Source: Micromonospora peucetia
Lineage (GTDB): Bacteria; Actinomycetota; Actinomycetes; Mycobacteriales; Micromonosporaceae
DNA length: 64,000 bases
Reading direction: 5' to 3'
Assembly: GCF_900091625.1 (NCBI RefSeq)
Contig: NZ_FMIC01000002.1
Span: forward strand, 5,580,001-5,644,000
How positions within the stretch are numbered: position 1 is the stretch's first letter; each line of letters starts with the position of its first letter. Position numbers and translations under genes: made by a program. Positions 24,679 through 34,356 of the stretch are shown one piece after another. Below the pieces are notes generated by a model. The model was given only the letters and a program-made list of their open reading frames with translations, did no database searches and was not told where the DNA came from.

Positions 24679-25821
24679 TCAGCCCTTCGCGAGCGCCCGG
24701 AAGATGACCAGTCGCTGGATCTGGTTGGTGCCCTCGACGATCTGGAGCACCTTGGCCTCGCGCATGTACCGCTCCACCGGGTGGTCGGCCACGTAGCCGG
24801 CTCCGCCGAGCACCTGCACCGCGTCGGTGGTCACCCGCATCGCCATGTCGGTCGCGAAGAGCTTCGCCTTCGCCGCCTCGATCGAGTACGGCCGGCCGGC
24901 GTCGCGCAGCCGGGCCGCGGCCAGCATCAACGCCCGGGCCGCGGAGATCTGGGTGGCCGAGTCGGCGAGCATGAAGCCCAGCCCCTGGAAGTCGATGATC
25001 GCCTTGCCGAACTGCTGCCGCTCCCGGGCGTAGCCGACCGCGTAGTCCAGCGCCGCCTGGGCCAACCCGACCGCGCAGGCGGCGATGCCGAGGCGCCCCG
25101 AGTCGAGGGCGGACATGGCGATGGTGAAGCCCGCGCCCTCGCCGCCGATCAACCGCTCGGCCGGCACCCGGGCCGAGTCGAAGGCGATCTGCGCCACCGG
25201 GGAGGCGCGCAGCCCCATCGTCCGTTCCGCCGCCTGCGGCACGATGCCGGGCGTGGTGCGGTCGGCCAGCAGGCATGAGATGCCCTTCGGGCCGGGGCCG
25301 CCGGTGCGGCAGAAGATGTCGTAGAAGTCCGCCGTCCGGGCGTGGGTGATCCACGCCTTGGTGCCGTCGACCACGTAGGAGTCGCCGTCGCGTACGGCCT
25401 TCGTGGTCAACGCGGCGGCGTCCGACCCGCCCTGCGGCTCCGAGAGGCAGTACGCCCCGAGCAGCTCCCCGCCGATCATGTCGGGCAGCAGCTTGCGTTG
25501 CTCGTTCGTGCCGAACTGGGCCAGGGGGTAGCAGGACAGGGTGTGCACGCTGACCGCCTCGGCGACCGCAAGCCATCGGCTGGCCAGGATCTCCAGCACC
25601 TGGAGGTAGACCTCGTAGGGCTGGGCGGCGCCGCCGTGCTCCTCGGCGTAGGGCAGGCCGAGCAGGCCGGCCCGGCCCAGGGTGCGCAGCACCTCGCGGG
25701 GGAACTCGGCGCGCTCCTCGAACGCGACGGCCTGGGGCGCGAGCTCCCGGTCGGCGAGTTCGGTGGCGAGGTCGAGCAGGTCGTGGGCCTCGTCGGTGGG
25801 GAGGATCCGGTCGACAGTCAT
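24679..25821 (-). CDS. Acyl-CoA dehydrogenase
   Basis: A 380-residue FAD-dependent acyl-CoA dehydrogenase. Segments: N-terminal helices, CLSEPQGGSDAAALTTKAVRDGDSYVVDGTKAWITHA around the flavin, RQQFGKAIIDFQGLGFMLAD, and the C-terminal catalytic region QVLGGAGYVADHPVERYMREAKVLQIVEGTNQIQRLVI with Glu in VEGTN. The length is typical. It overlaps the M24 peptidase gene upstream by 4 bp (ATGA), which suggests co-translation. Chain-length preference cannot be read. It could act on acyl-CoA from amino acid or fatty acid breakdown. Confidence 0.95.
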   Translation of the reverse strand: MTVDRILPTDEAHDLLDLATELADRELAPQAVAFEERAEFPREVLRTLGRAGLLGLPYAEEHGGAAQPYEVYLQVLEILASRWLAVAEAVSVHTLSCYPLAQFGTNEQRKLLPDMIGGELLGAYCLSEPQGGSDAAALTTKAVRDGDSYVVDGTKAWITHARTADFYDIFCRTGGPGPKGISCLLADRTTPGIVPQAAERTMGLRASPVAQIAFDSARVPAERLIGGEGAGFTIAMSALDSGRLGIAACAVGLAQAALDYAVGYARERQQFGKAIIDFQGLGFMLADSATQISAARALMLAAARLRDAGRPYSIEAAKAKLFATDMAMRVTTDAVQVLGGAGYVADHPVERYMREAKVLQIVEGTNQIQRLVIFRALAKG

Positions 25822-26933
25822 AGCGCGATGAGCTCCGTGGGGGTGGTGTTGAGCCGTTGCACGCCGTCCGTGGTGCAGACGACGATGTCCTCGATGCGGG
25901 CGCCGTGCCGGCCCGCCAGGTAGATGCCCGGTTCGACGGAGAACGCCATCCCCGCCGCCAGAGCGCGGGCGTTGCCGGCCACCACGTAGGGCTCCTCATG
26001 GCCGTCCAGACCGATGCCGTGACCGGTGCGGTGCAGGAACGCCGCGCCGAAGCCAGCGGCGGCGATCGGCTCCCGGGCCGCGGCGTCGACGGCCTCGGCG
26101 GTCACCCCGGGGCGGACCGCGGCGACCGCGGCCCGCTGGGCGGCGTGCAGCACCGCGTAGTAGTCGACGAACTCGGCGGGCGCCGGGGCGCCGGCGACGT
26201 ACGTGCGGGTGCAGTCGGAGCGGTAGCCCGAGGGCATGGTGCCGCCGATGTCGACCACGACTGGTTCGCCGGCGCCGATCGGCCGGTCGGAGGTGCCGTG
26301 GTGCGGGCTGGCGCCGTTCGGACCGGCGGCGACGATCACGAAGTCCACGGTGACGTGGCCGGCGGCCCGGATCGCCGCGGCGATGTCGGCGCCCACCTCC
26401 GCCTCGGTGCGTCCCGGGCGCAGCCACTCCCCCATCCGCCGGTGCACGGCGTCGATCGCCGCGCCCGCCTCGGCAAGCGCCGCGACCTCGGCCGGGGACT
26501 TACGCACGCGCATCTCGCGCAGCACCTCGGAGGCCAGCCGCTGGGCGGCGCCGGGCAGCGCCGCGCGCAGGGCGAGGACCTGCTCGGCCCACATCCGTTC
26601 GGCCAGCCCGACGGCCGTCACCGGCCCGCCGAGCGCGGCGACGAGCAGCGGGTACGGGTCGGAGCCGTCGGCATGGTCGACGATTCGTACGCCGGTGGCC
26701 GGCGCCGGGGACGCCTCGGCGGCCGGCCGTTCCAGGGTGGGCACGATCAGGGTCGGCTCGCCCTCGGCCGGCAGCACCAGGCAGGTCAGCCGCTCCCCCT
26801 CATGCGCGTCGTAGCCGGTCAGATAGCGCAGGTCTGAGCCGGGGCTGAGCAGCAGCGCGTCCAGGCCCGCGGCGACGGTGGCGCGCCGGGCATCGGCCAG
26901 CCGCCGTGGCGGATATAGCTCGTCGGATCCCAC
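25818..26933 (-). CDS. M24-family Xaa-Pro aminopeptidase/dipeptidase
   Basis: A 371-residue 'pita-bread' metallopeptidase. The creatinase-like N-terminal domain includes LDALLLSPGSDLRYLTGYDAHEGERL. The metal ligands lie in VVDIGGTMPSGYRSDCTRTYV (two Asp), RTGHGIGLDGHEEPYV (His), FSVEPGIYLAGRHGARIED (two Glu). It likely removes N-terminal residues before proline or cleaves Xaa-Pro dipeptides. In M. tuberculosis a PepE-type M24 peptidase lies near the 5'-3' exonuclease and helY genes, and the same neighbourhood is seen here. Confidence 0.94.
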   Translation of the reverse strand: MGSDELYPPRRLADARRATVAAGLDALLLSPGSDLRYLTGYDAHEGERLTCLVLPAEGEPTLIVPTLERPAAEASPAPATGVRIVDHADGSDPYPLLVAALGGPVTAVGLAERMWAEQVLALRAALPGAAQRLASEVLREMRVRKSPAEVAALAEAGAAIDAVHRRMGEWLRPGRTEAEVGADIAAAIRAAGHVTVDFVIVAAGPNGASPHHGTSDRPIGAGEPVVVDIGGTMPSGYRSDCTRTYVAGAPAPAEFVDYYAVLHAAQRAAVAAVRPGVTAEAVDAAAREPIAAAGFGAAFLHRTGHGIGLDGHEEPYVVAGNARALAAGMAFSVEPGIYLAGRHGARIEDIVVCTTDGVQRLNTTPTELIAL

Positions 26934-27036
26934 CCGGTCAGCTTAACGGTCGTTCGGGCACGGGCGCAGCCGCCCGACGCCTCGGGAAACGCTCTCCAAT
27001 GGACCGGCGATGTCAACGCGGTGCAGTACGCCAAGG

Positions 27037-28125
27037 TCAGTTCGACCCGTCCGCCGCGACCGGCAGCGCGGCGGCGACCCGACGAACCCGGCGCGCATGG
27101 GTCAGTACGTCCACGCTGCCGACGTACTGGTCCACCGCGCCGACGGGCGGTCGCTCCCGCAGCGCCGGGTCGGTGATGGCGGCACACAGCGCGGAGGCGA
27201 TCCGACCAGCGTCCAGGACCAGGAACGGCCGCCGGTGGAACGGCCGGGGCCGGGCGCGCACCGGGGCCGCCAGCCGGGTGTCGTCGGTCCAGGCGGCGAG
27301 CGCCTCCAGCGCCCGGACCAGGCCGTCCTCCCGGCTCGGCCAGTCGCCCGGGCCGAGCGCGTCGGCCAGGGACGCGACCAGGGGCGCCGCGCCGGGCAAC
27401 CGGGCGAACAGCGTCCCCAGCCACTTGTCGTACGGCGGCCAGTGGCGGTGCAGCAGCAGGCCGAGTCGCATCAGGTCCCGGGCCAGCCCGGCGGTGACCA
27501 CCCGACTGCCGAGGTCGTCGCCGGTCTCGGCACAGCGGCCGGGCAGGTGTTCGGCCTGGGCGACGCGAGTCCACGCGGCGGCGAGCACGTGCCGCCACAC
27601 GTCGTCCGGATACCATGCCAGCGTCGCCCGCGCTCCGCTCAGCGCGCCGCCGAGGCCGTCGTGGAAGACCTCGCCGCCGGTCACCTCGGCCAGCCGCTGG
27701 GTCGGCGTGGCCAACCAGTCCGCCGTGCTGACGCCGGCGGCGGGGTCGAAGCCCAGCCGGTCACGCCACCAGCCGCCCAGCTCGTGGATCGTGACGCCGT
27801 GGCGACTACCCGCCCGGTCGGCGACGCCCAGCCTGCCCTCCCCGGTGAACCGGGCCGGCCAGCCGAGGAACTCCGCCGGCAGGTCGGCGTCCAGCACCGC
27901 GCGCAGGTGCGGGATCCACGCCGCGTCGGACGCGGCGACGAAGAGCTGCCCGCGCGGCCCCCAGTCGTGATCCGTGGAGCGCGAGGTGTCCAGGCCGAGC
28001 AGCTCGGAGCCGCCGTCGAGCAACCCGGCCGCGTACCGCAGGCCGGGAAGGCGGCGGCGCAGGATCGGGGCGAGCGCCTCGTCGTGGAACCGGCGGGCGA
28101 GCGTCAGGCCCGCAACGAACGTCAC
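27037..28125 (-). CDS. DUF4037 / nucleotidyltransferase-like protein
   Basis: A 362-residue soluble protein resembling DUF4037 proteins. The N-terminus LARRFHDEALAPILRRRLPGLRYAAGLLDGGSELLGLDTSRSTDHDWGPR has the GxSELLG...D.D pattern of a nucleotidyltransferase-like fold (GGSE and DHDW). A helical C-terminal part follows. The biochemical function is unknown; a nucleotide- or phosphotransfer role is an inference from the fold. The start is a GTG at 28125 without a strong ribosome site, and the frame is open upstream without family similarity. It stands alone between the M24 gene and a small membrane protein. Confidence 0.8.
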   Translation of the reverse strand: MTFVAGLTLARRFHDEALAPILRRRLPGLRYAAGLLDGGSELLGLDTSRSTDHDWGPRGQLFVAASDAAWIPHLRAVLDADLPAEFLGWPARFTGEGRLGVADRAGSRHGVTIHELGGWWRDRLGFDPAAGVSTADWLATPTQRLAEVTGGEVFHDGLGGALSGARATLAWYPDDVWRHVLAAAWTRVAQAEHLPGRCAETGDDLGSRVVTAGLARDLMRLGLLLHRHWPPYDKWLGTLFARLPGAAPLVASLADALGPGDWPSREDGLVRALEALAAWTDDTRLAAPVRARPRPFHRRPFLVLDAGRIASALCAAITDPALRERPPVGAVDQYVGSVDVLTHARRVRRVAAALPVAADGSN

Positions 28126-28239
28126 ACCGGCAAGTCTGCGGCCGGAGGCAGCGGGCTCGCAGCCCGGTTCCGCCGCCGGCGGCCGTACGCGTCGATAGGC
28201 TGGGCGCGGACGGGTCGCCGACGGGAAGGACCGACCACC

Positions 28240-28467
28240 GTGGCACCGACGGACCGGGAACGCGTCGCGGCCCGACGCCGTCGGCTGCTCTGGGCGGGGA
28301 TCCTCGCCGTGGCGGGCCTGGTGCTGCTGGCCGTCGGCCTGACCGTCGCGGACGGCACGGCGGCCTGGCTCGAGGTGGCGGTCGCGATCGTGCTGCTGCT
28401 CGCCAGCTACGGCCTGCAGTACGTGGCCCGTCGCGAAACGCTCCACGGCGACGACGACCGCCCCTGA
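28240..28467 (+). CDS. Small two-helix membrane protein, unknown function
   Basis: A 75-residue protein with a basic start (APTDRERVAARRRR), two membrane helices (LLWAGILAVAGLVLLAVGLTV and WLEVAVAIVLLLASYGLQYV) and a charged tail. The GTG at 28240 follows GGGAAGGA. It lies 50 bp upstream of the exonuclease gene on the same strand, so they may be cotranscribed. No family was recognised. Confidence 0.7.
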   Translation: MAPTDRERVAARRRRLLWAGILAVAGLVLLAVGLTVADGTAAWLEVAVAIVLLLASYGLQYVARRETLHGDDDRP

Positions 28468-28517
28468 CCGGCCGCGCCGTACCCCGATTGTCGGTGGGGT
28501 GTGCCAGGCTGTCGGGC

Positions 28518-29438
28518 GTGGCACAGCGACCCCCGATCATGCTCATCGACGCGCCCAGCCTCTACTTCCGGGCCTACTTCGGCATTCCCGAGTCCGCGGC
28601 CCGGGCCGCCGACGGCAGCCCCGTCAACGCGGTGCGCGGCTTCCTCGACATGTTGGCGACCCTGATCCGCACCCGCCGGCCCGACCGGATGGTCTGCGCG
28701 ATGGACCACGACTGGCGGCCCGAGTGGCGGGTGGCGCTGCTGCCGTCCTACAAGGCGCACCGGGTGGCCACCGAGGGCGGCGAGGTGGTGCCCGACACGC
28801 TCAGCCCGCAGGTGCCGCTCATCCTCGAGGTGCTCGACGCCGTCGGCATCGCCCACGTCGGCGCGACCGGCTATGAGGCCGACGACGTGCTCGGCACCCT
28901 CTCGGTGACCCAGCCGGCGCCGGTCGAGGTGGTCTCCGGCGACCGCGACCTGTTCCAGCTCGTCGACGACGCCCGCCCGGTGCGGCTGCTCTACGTCGGG
29001 CGGGGCGTGGCCAAGCTGGACGACTGCGACGATGCCGCTGTGCGCGCCCGCTACGGGGTGCCGGCGGACCGCTACGCCGACTTCGCCGCCCTGCGGGGCG
29101 ACCCCAGTGACGGGCTGCCCGGGGTGGCGGGCGTGGGCGAGAAGACGGCCGCCCGGCTGGTCGAGCGGTACGGCGACATAGCGGGCATCCTGGCCGCCCT
29201 GGACGAGCCGGACTCCGGCTTCGCCCCCGGGCTGCGCACCAAGCTCGTCGCCGCGCGGGACTACCTGGCCGTCGCGCCGAAGGTGGTCCGGGTCGCCCTC
29301 GACGTGCCGCTGCCCGCGCTGGCCACCGAGCTGCCGACCGCCCCGGCCGACCCTGACCGGCTGCTGGAGTTGGCCGGCGAGTGGAACCTGGCCGGTTCGG
29401 CCCGCCGCCTCGTCGACGCCCTCGCCCAGCGGGCCTGA
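28518..29438 (+). CDS. 5'-3' exonuclease (PolI N-terminal domain type)
   Basis: A 306-residue stand-alone flap/5' nuclease. The metal-binding acids appear in order: MLIDAPSLYFRAYFG, MDHDWRPEWR, YEADDVLGTLS, VVSGDRDLFQLV and LRGDPSDGLPGVAGVGEKTAARLVERYG (helix-hairpin-helix). YKAHR is the helical-clamp segment. The enzyme removes RNA or flap ends during replication and repair; a separate copy besides PolA is common in actinobacteria. GTG at 28518 is chosen because homology starts with the next residues. In Mycobacterium the equivalent gene also lies near helY. Confidence 0.93.
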   Translation: MAQRPPIMLIDAPSLYFRAYFGIPESAARAADGSPVNAVRGFLDMLATLIRTRRPDRMVCAMDHDWRPEWRVALLPSYKAHRVATEGGEVVPDTLSPQVPLILEVLDAVGIAHVGATGYEADDVLGTLSVTQPAPVEVVSGDRDLFQLVDDARPVRLLYVGRGVAKLDDCDDAAVRARYGVPADRYADFAALRGDPSDGLPGVAGVGEKTAARLVERYGDIAGILAALDEPDSGFAPGLRTKLVAARDYLAVAPKVVRVALDVPLPALATELPTAPADPDRLLELAGEWNLAGSARRLVDALAQRA

Positions 29439-29615
29439 CCGACACGCGGCCGACCGCCGGGCCCGAAGCCGCCAATGGCCGGCCCGGCACGGCGGCCGGT
29501 CCAGCTCGACGACCAGACCGTCCCGCTCCCCCGCTGGGCGGGCCCGAGATCGAACGGGCCCGAGACCGAGGGCGAGACCCGGCCGAGCCCGTGCCCGGTG
29601 GGACGGGACCGGGGT

Positions 29616-30500
29616 TCAGCGCGGCGGGTTGTCCCGGCGGGACGGGAACGGGGTGCCCGGCCGGCCGAGCGTGGACCGGGCCCGCAGCCCCACCGGGTCC
29701 GGTGCCACCACCGGCGGCGCCTCGGCCGGCGCCGGTCCCCGCAGGGTGTCGAAGTACGCCGCAGCCGCCCGGTCCTCGGCGGTGGGGGCGGCGAGCAGCG
29801 CGTAGACCAGCCCGACGACGCCGAACACCACCGCGAGGATGATCGGCACCAGCAGGGTGCTGACGCCGGCCCCGGCCACGTCGCCCTGCCCGGCGTGCCT
29901 GTGCACCGACATGGCGCTCATGCCGGTGAAGTGCATGCCGTTGACCGCGACGCCCATCACCAACGCCGAGCCGACGATCGCCAGCCCCCGGCGGACGGTC
30001 ATGGCCAGCCAGAGCGCCACGGTGGCCGCGCCCACCGCGATCGCGACCGACAGCACGACCCGGGTGGTGTCGTACTCGATCCGGCCGCTGAGCCGCATGG
30101 CCGCCATGCCGGTGTAGTGCATCGCGGCGACCCCCGCGCCGGTGAACAGGCCCCCGGCGATCAGCCGCACCACGGAGAACCGCCCGGTGCCGACGATGGC
30201 CAGGCCGATGCCGACCGCGATCACCGCGATCACCGCGCTGGCCATGGTGACCGGCACGTCGTACCGGATCCGGGTGCCCTCGACGGCGAAGCCGAGCATC
30301 GCCATGAAGTGCATGGTCCAGATGGCGGTGCCGCCGATGGCCCAGGCCGCCAGGGTTCCCCACCAGGCGCGCTGACCCGCGCTGCCCGCAGTGCGGATCC
30401 GACCCGCGCAGATCAGGCCCAGGGCCGAGCCCAGCACCGAGAGCGCGTAGCTGAGCGCGGGAGTGATCCACCCGTACTCAAAGTGATTGATCTCCGCCAC
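29616..30500 (-). CDS. MHYT-domain integral membrane sensor-like protein
   Basis: A 294-residue membrane protein with about seven hydrophobic helices and the three MHYT repeats: TAIWTMHFMAMLGF, AAMHYTGMAAMRL and NGMHFTGMSAMSV. The motif is thought to bind a metal such as copper and sense oxygen, CO or NO. In other bacteria MHYT is fused to GGDEF/EAL output domains. Here the C-terminus is only a 60-residue proline-rich tail, so any signal must pass to another protein. A strong terminator separates it from helY upstream. Confidence 0.9.
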   Translation of the reverse strand: MAEINHFEYGWITPALSYALSVLGSALGLICAGRIRTAGSAGQRAWWGTLAAWAIGGTAIWTMHFMAMLGFAVEGTRIRYDVPVTMASAVIAVIAVGIGLAIVGTGRFSVVRLIAGGLFTGAGVAAMHYTGMAAMRLSGRIEYDTTRVVLSVAIAVGAATVALWLAMTVRRGLAIVGSALVMGVAVNGMHFTGMSAMSVHRHAGQGDVAGAGVSTLLVPIILAVVFGVVGLVYALLAAPTAEDRAAAAYFDTLRGPAPAEAPPVVAPDPVGLRARSTLGRPGTPFPSRRDNPPR

Positions 30501-30574
30501 GGTGGCCTTCTCCCAGATCGGTTACCGGCGTGTAATTCCGCGCCGCAGCAATGATCAGGGATGCGTTCACCAGG

Positions 30575-30615
30575 CACAACGGCACCCCCCGGACAATTCG
30601 GGGGGTGCCGTTGTG
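30575..30615. terminator. Strong terminator after helY
   Basis: A perfect 17-bp inverted repeat (30575-30591 and 30599-30615) with loop GACAATT, 50 bp beyond the helY stop on the minus strand and upstream of the MHYT gene. Confidence 0.85.
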
Positions 30616-30664
30616 ATGACTTTGCGATGCGTCGATTTCGATAGCCGGTTACCGGCAGTGACGG

Positions 30665-33478
30665 TCAGGCCGGTGCGTGGTAGGCCAGCACACCCCGGTT
30701 CACGGCGCCCATCGCCTGCCGGGCGGTGGACCGGAGCTCGGCCGAGGCGCCGCCGGAGTCGGCGAGTTGACCGAGCAGGTCGACCACCTGCCGGGCCCAC
30801 CGGACGAAGTCGCCGGCCGGCATCTCGCCGTCGATCTCGTGGCCGCTGCCGAGCACCTTCGCCAGCGCCTCGCCCCGCGCCCACCGGTAGATCGGCCAGG
30901 CGAAGCCGAGGTCAGGCTCACGGGTGACGGCGAGGCCACGGGCCGCCTCGTCGGCCTCGATCTCGCTCCACAGCTCGAGCGTCTCGTCGACCGCCTCGGC
31001 CACCGGGCCGCGCGGCAGCGACGCCCGCTCGTCGACGTCACGGCGGGCCTCGAAGACCACCACGGAGACCGCCGAGGCCAGTTCGGCCGGGGAGAGCCCG
31101 TCCCACACCCCGCGCCGGAGGCACTCGGCGACCAGCAGGTCCGCCTCGGTCCAGATCCGGCCGAGCATCCGGCCCGCGTCGGTCACCGCGCCGTCGGGCG
31201 CGAGGTAGCCCCGGGCCGTGAGCAACGCGACGATCAGGTCGAAGGTGCGGGCCAGCGAGCCGGTCCGGCCGGTCACCCGCTGCCGTAGTTCCTCGGTGTC
31301 CTTCTCCAGGCGGCGGCGCCGCTCCGCCCAGCGGGCGTGCTCCTCGCGGTCCGGGCAGGCGTGGCAGGGATGCCGGCGCAGCTCGGTGCGGAACTGGCTG
31401 AGCCGGTGGTCCTCGCCGGCCGCCTGCCGGGACCGGCCGCCCCGGCGACCGCCGTGCCGGTCCAGCCCGGTGCCGCTGACCTCGGCGGCCAGGTCGCGCC
31501 GGGCCGCCGGCGAGCGGTGGTTGAAGTGCTTCGGCACCCGGATGCGCGCCAGCACCTCGGCGGGGGTGTTGAAGTCCCCCGGGCTGACCCGTCCCGCCCA
31601 ACGGTCCTGGGTGAGCACCAGCGGTCGCGGCTCACCGAAGCCGCCGGTGGCCGGGTCGAGCACGACGGCCAGGCCGGCCCGACGGCCCGACGGCACCCGG
31701 ATCACGTCGCCGACCCGCAGCCGCTCCAGCGACTCCACCGCAGCGGCCTTGCGCTGGCTCTGCCCCTGTCGGGCGATGGCCCGCTCCCGGTCGGCGATCG
31801 CCACCCGCAGCGCGAAGTACTCGTCGAAGTCGCCGTGGTGGCAGGCCGCCTCCGCGCCGTACGCCTCGATGGTCTCGGTGTTGCGCTGGACCTGGCGGGC
31901 CAGGCCGACCACCGACCGGTCCGCCTGGAACTGGGCGAACGAGGACTCCAGCAGCGCCCGGGCCGGCTCGGCGCCGACCGTGCCGACCAGGTTGACCGCC
32001 ATGTTGTACGACGGCCGGAAGCTGGACCGCAGCGGGTAGGTGCGGGTGGAGGCGAGCCCGGCCACGTGCCGAGGGTCCGTCTCCGGTGACCAGACGACGA
32101 CGGCGTGCCCCTCGACGTCGATGCCGCGTCGGCCGGCGCGGCCGGTGAGCTGGGTGTACTCCCCCGGCGTCAGGTCGACGTGCGCCTCGCCGTTGTATTT
32201 CACCAGGCGCTCCAGCACGACGCAGCGGGCCGGCATGTTGATGCCCAGGGCGAGCGTCTCGGTGGCGAAGACCGCCTTGACCAGGCCCCGGACGAAGAGT
32301 TCCTCGACGACCTCCTTGAACACCGGCAGCATGCCGGCGTGATGGGCGGCCAGGCCACGCTCCAGGCCGTCGAGCCACTCCCAGTAGCCGAGGACGGTCA
32401 GGTCCTCGCCGGGGATGGCGGTGACCCGCGACTCGACGACGCGGCGGATCTCCGCCCGCTCCTCGGGGGAGGTGAGCCGCAGTCCCGCGGCGAGGCACTG
32501 CTGCACGGCGGCGGCGCAGCCGGCACGGCTGAAGATGAACAGGATCGCCGGCAGCAGCCCCTCCCGGTCGAGCCGGTCGACGATGTCGGGGCGCATCGGG
32601 CCGCGCCAGCGTGGCCCACGCCGGCCGCCGCCGGGGCCGGCGCTGCGGCCCTCGCCGAGTTCCATCCGGCGCATCGTGTCGCGGGTGTAGCGCAGCAGCT
32701 CGGGGTGCACGTCGTGCTTGCGGGCGGCGTCGGCGTCGTGGAACAGGTCGAACATCCGCTTGCCGACCAGCATGTGCTGCCACAGCGGCACCGGGCGGTG
32801 CTCGCTGACCACCACGGCCGTCTCGCCGCGCACGGTGACCAGCCAGTCGGCGAACTCCTCGGCGTTGGAGACGGTGGCTGACAGGGAGACCAGGGTGACC
32901 GAGGCGGGCAGGTGGATGATCACCTCTTCCCACACCCCGCCACGGAACCGGTCGGCGAGGTAGTGCACCTCGTCCATCACCACGTACGCCAGGCCCTCGA
33001 GGGTGCTCGAGCCGGCGTAGAGCATGTTGCGCAGCACCTCGGTGGTCATCACCACCACGGGGGCGTCGCCGTTGATGGCGTTGTCGCCGGTGAGCAACCC
33101 GACCTGCTCGGCGCCGTAGCGGTCGACCAGGTCGTGGTACTTCTGGTTGGAAAGGGCCTTGATCGGGGTGGTGTAGAAGCACTTGCGCCGCCGGGGCGGG
33201 GCGGCTTCGCCGCCGGTCGCGGGCACCGCCGCGTCGCCGGCCGCCGGGCTGCCCCGCAGCGCCAGGTGCACGGCGAACTCGCCGACCGCGGTCTTGCCGG
33301 CGCCGGTCGGGGCGCACACCAGCACGCCGCTGCCCCGTTCCAGCGCCTGACACGCCTCCCGCTGGAAGTCGTCGAGATCGAACCCCAGATCAAGGGCGAA
33401 CTCGTCCAGCGCCGGGAACTGTGAGGCCTGCGCGGCCCGGCGGCGCGCCGCGACGTACCGCTCGGCGGGGCTCGACAT
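30665..33478 (-). CDS. helY: HelY-type Ski2-like DEAD/DEAH-box helicase
   Basis: A 937-residue superfamily 2 helicase. Motif I is APTGAGKT (residues 56-63), the DEVH box is YVVMDEVHYLADRFRGGVWEE, motif III is LSATVSN, and the C-terminal RecA domain has LALGINMPARCVVLE and QLTGRAGRRGID. A Ski2-type C-terminal arch follows (RMLGRIWTEADLLVAECLRRGVWDGL). Such enzymes are believed to unwind RNA or RNA/DNA. M. tuberculosis HelY (906 residues) is similar in length and lies next to tatC. The ATG at 33478 opens the conserved N-terminus; longer upstream frames are not supported. Confidence 0.94.
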   Translation of the reverse strand: MSSPAERYVAARRRAAQASQFPALDEFALDLGFDLDDFQREACQALERGSGVLVCAPTGAGKTAVGEFAVHLALRGSPAAGDAAVPATGGEAAPPRRRKCFYTTPIKALSNQKYHDLVDRYGAEQVGLLTGDNAINGDAPVVVMTTEVLRNMLYAGSSTLEGLAYVVMDEVHYLADRFRGGVWEEVIIHLPASVTLVSLSATVSNAEEFADWLVTVRGETAVVVSEHRPVPLWQHMLVGKRMFDLFHDADAARKHDVHPELLRYTRDTMRRMELGEGRSAGPGGGRRGPRWRGPMRPDIVDRLDREGLLPAILFIFSRAGCAAAVQQCLAAGLRLTSPEERAEIRRVVESRVTAIPGEDLTVLGYWEWLDGLERGLAAHHAGMLPVFKEVVEELFVRGLVKAVFATETLALGINMPARCVVLERLVKYNGEAHVDLTPGEYTQLTGRAGRRGIDVEGHAVVVWSPETDPRHVAGLASTRTYPLRSSFRPSYNMAVNLVGTVGAEPARALLESSFAQFQADRSVVGLARQVQRNTETIEAYGAEAACHHGDFDEYFALRVAIADRERAIARQGQSQRKAAAVESLERLRVGDVIRVPSGRRAGLAVVLDPATGGFGEPRPLVLTQDRWAGRVSPGDFNTPAEVLARIRVPKHFNHRSPAARRDLAAEVSGTGLDRHGGRRGGRSRQAAGEDHRLSQFRTELRRHPCHACPDREEHARWAERRRRLEKDTEELRQRVTGRTGSLARTFDLIVALLTARGYLAPDGAVTDAGRMLGRIWTEADLLVAECLRRGVWDGLSPAELASAVSVVVFEARRDVDERASLPRGPVAEAVDETLELWSEIEADEAARGLAVTREPDLGFAWPIYRWARGEALAKVLGSGHEIDGEMPAGDFVRWARQVVDLLGQLADSGGASAELRSTARQAMGAVNRGVLAYHAPA

Positions 33479-33564
33479 GTCCCCAAGATTAATGCGTGCC
33501 GCCGACAGCCACCGGACAAGGCCAACCGGCGGCGGGGTCGGGGGCGGTCGGTAGGGTGCACGAC

Positions 33565-34338
33565 GTGCCGGAGCATGCCGAACCGCCCCACGTCCCGCGC
33601 GGCGCCGACGACGCCGTCCGCCCGGGTCCGTCCCGCCGGCCGGTGGAGGCGGTCCTGCTCGACTTCCACGGCACCCTGGCCCAGGTGGAGGAGCCCCGCG
33701 AGTGGGTGCTCGCCGCCGCGGCCTCCTGCGGGGTGACCCTGGAGCGGATGCGGGCCACCTCGCTGGCCGACCGGCTGCTGACCGCCGGCCGGGCGGGCGG
33801 GCCGCCACCGACCCGGGTGCCGCCCCGGCTGAGCGAGCTGTACGCCGACCGGGATCTCTACCCGCACGCCCACCGGGGCGCCTACACGGGGCTCGCCGAG
33901 ACGGTGGACGCGGGCATCGAGGGCTTCGCCGAGGCGCTCTACGAGCGGCTCCTGGTGCCCGAGGGCTGGGTGCCGTACCCGGACACCGCCCCGACCCTGG
34001 CCGCGCTGCGCGACGGTGGCGTCCGGGTGGGCGTGGTCAGCAACATCGGCTTCGACATCCGGCCGCACTTCGAGGCGTGGGGGCTGGCCGGGCTGGTCGA
34101 CGCGTTCGTGCTGTCGTACGAGGTGGGGCGCTGCAAGCCGGACCCGGGGATCTTCCTGCGCGCCTGCGGGATGCTCGGCGTCGACCCGGAGCGGGCGCTG
34201 ATGGTGGGCGACACCCCGGCCGACGCGGGGGCCGTCGCGGCCGGGTGCGCGGTGCTGGTGCTGCCGGCCGCCGAGGCGGGGCGGGCCAACGGCCTGGGCG
34301 CCGTGCTGGACCTGGCCGGGGTCGACCAGCAGCGCTAA
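33565..34338 (+). CDS. HAD-superfamily hydrolase
   Basis: A 257-residue haloacid-dehalogenase-like phosphatase. Motif I is VLLDFHGTLAQVEE, with the usual second Asp replaced by His. Motif II is VGVVSNIGFD, motif III includes the lysine in GRCKPDPGIF, and motif IV is ALMVGDTPADAG. The cap lies between motifs I and II. Substrate unknown. Two GTG codons are possible; 33565 is preferred because GGTAGGG lies 7-8 bp upstream. It is divergent from helY, with under 90 bp between them. Confidence 0.87.
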   Translation: MPEHAEPPHVPRGADDAVRPGPSRRPVEAVLLDFHGTLAQVEEPREWVLAAAASCGVTLERMRATSLADRLLTAGRAGGPPPTRVPPRLSELYADRDLYPHAHRGAYTGLAETVDAGIEGFAEALYERLLVPEGWVPYPDTAPTLAALRDGGVRVGVVSNIGFDIRPHFEAWGLAGLVDAFVLSYEVGRCKPDPGIFLRACGMLGVDPERALMVGDTPADAGAVAAGCAVLVLPAAEAGRANGLGAVLDLAGVDQQR

Positions 34339-34356
34339 CGGCACGTCGACAGCACT

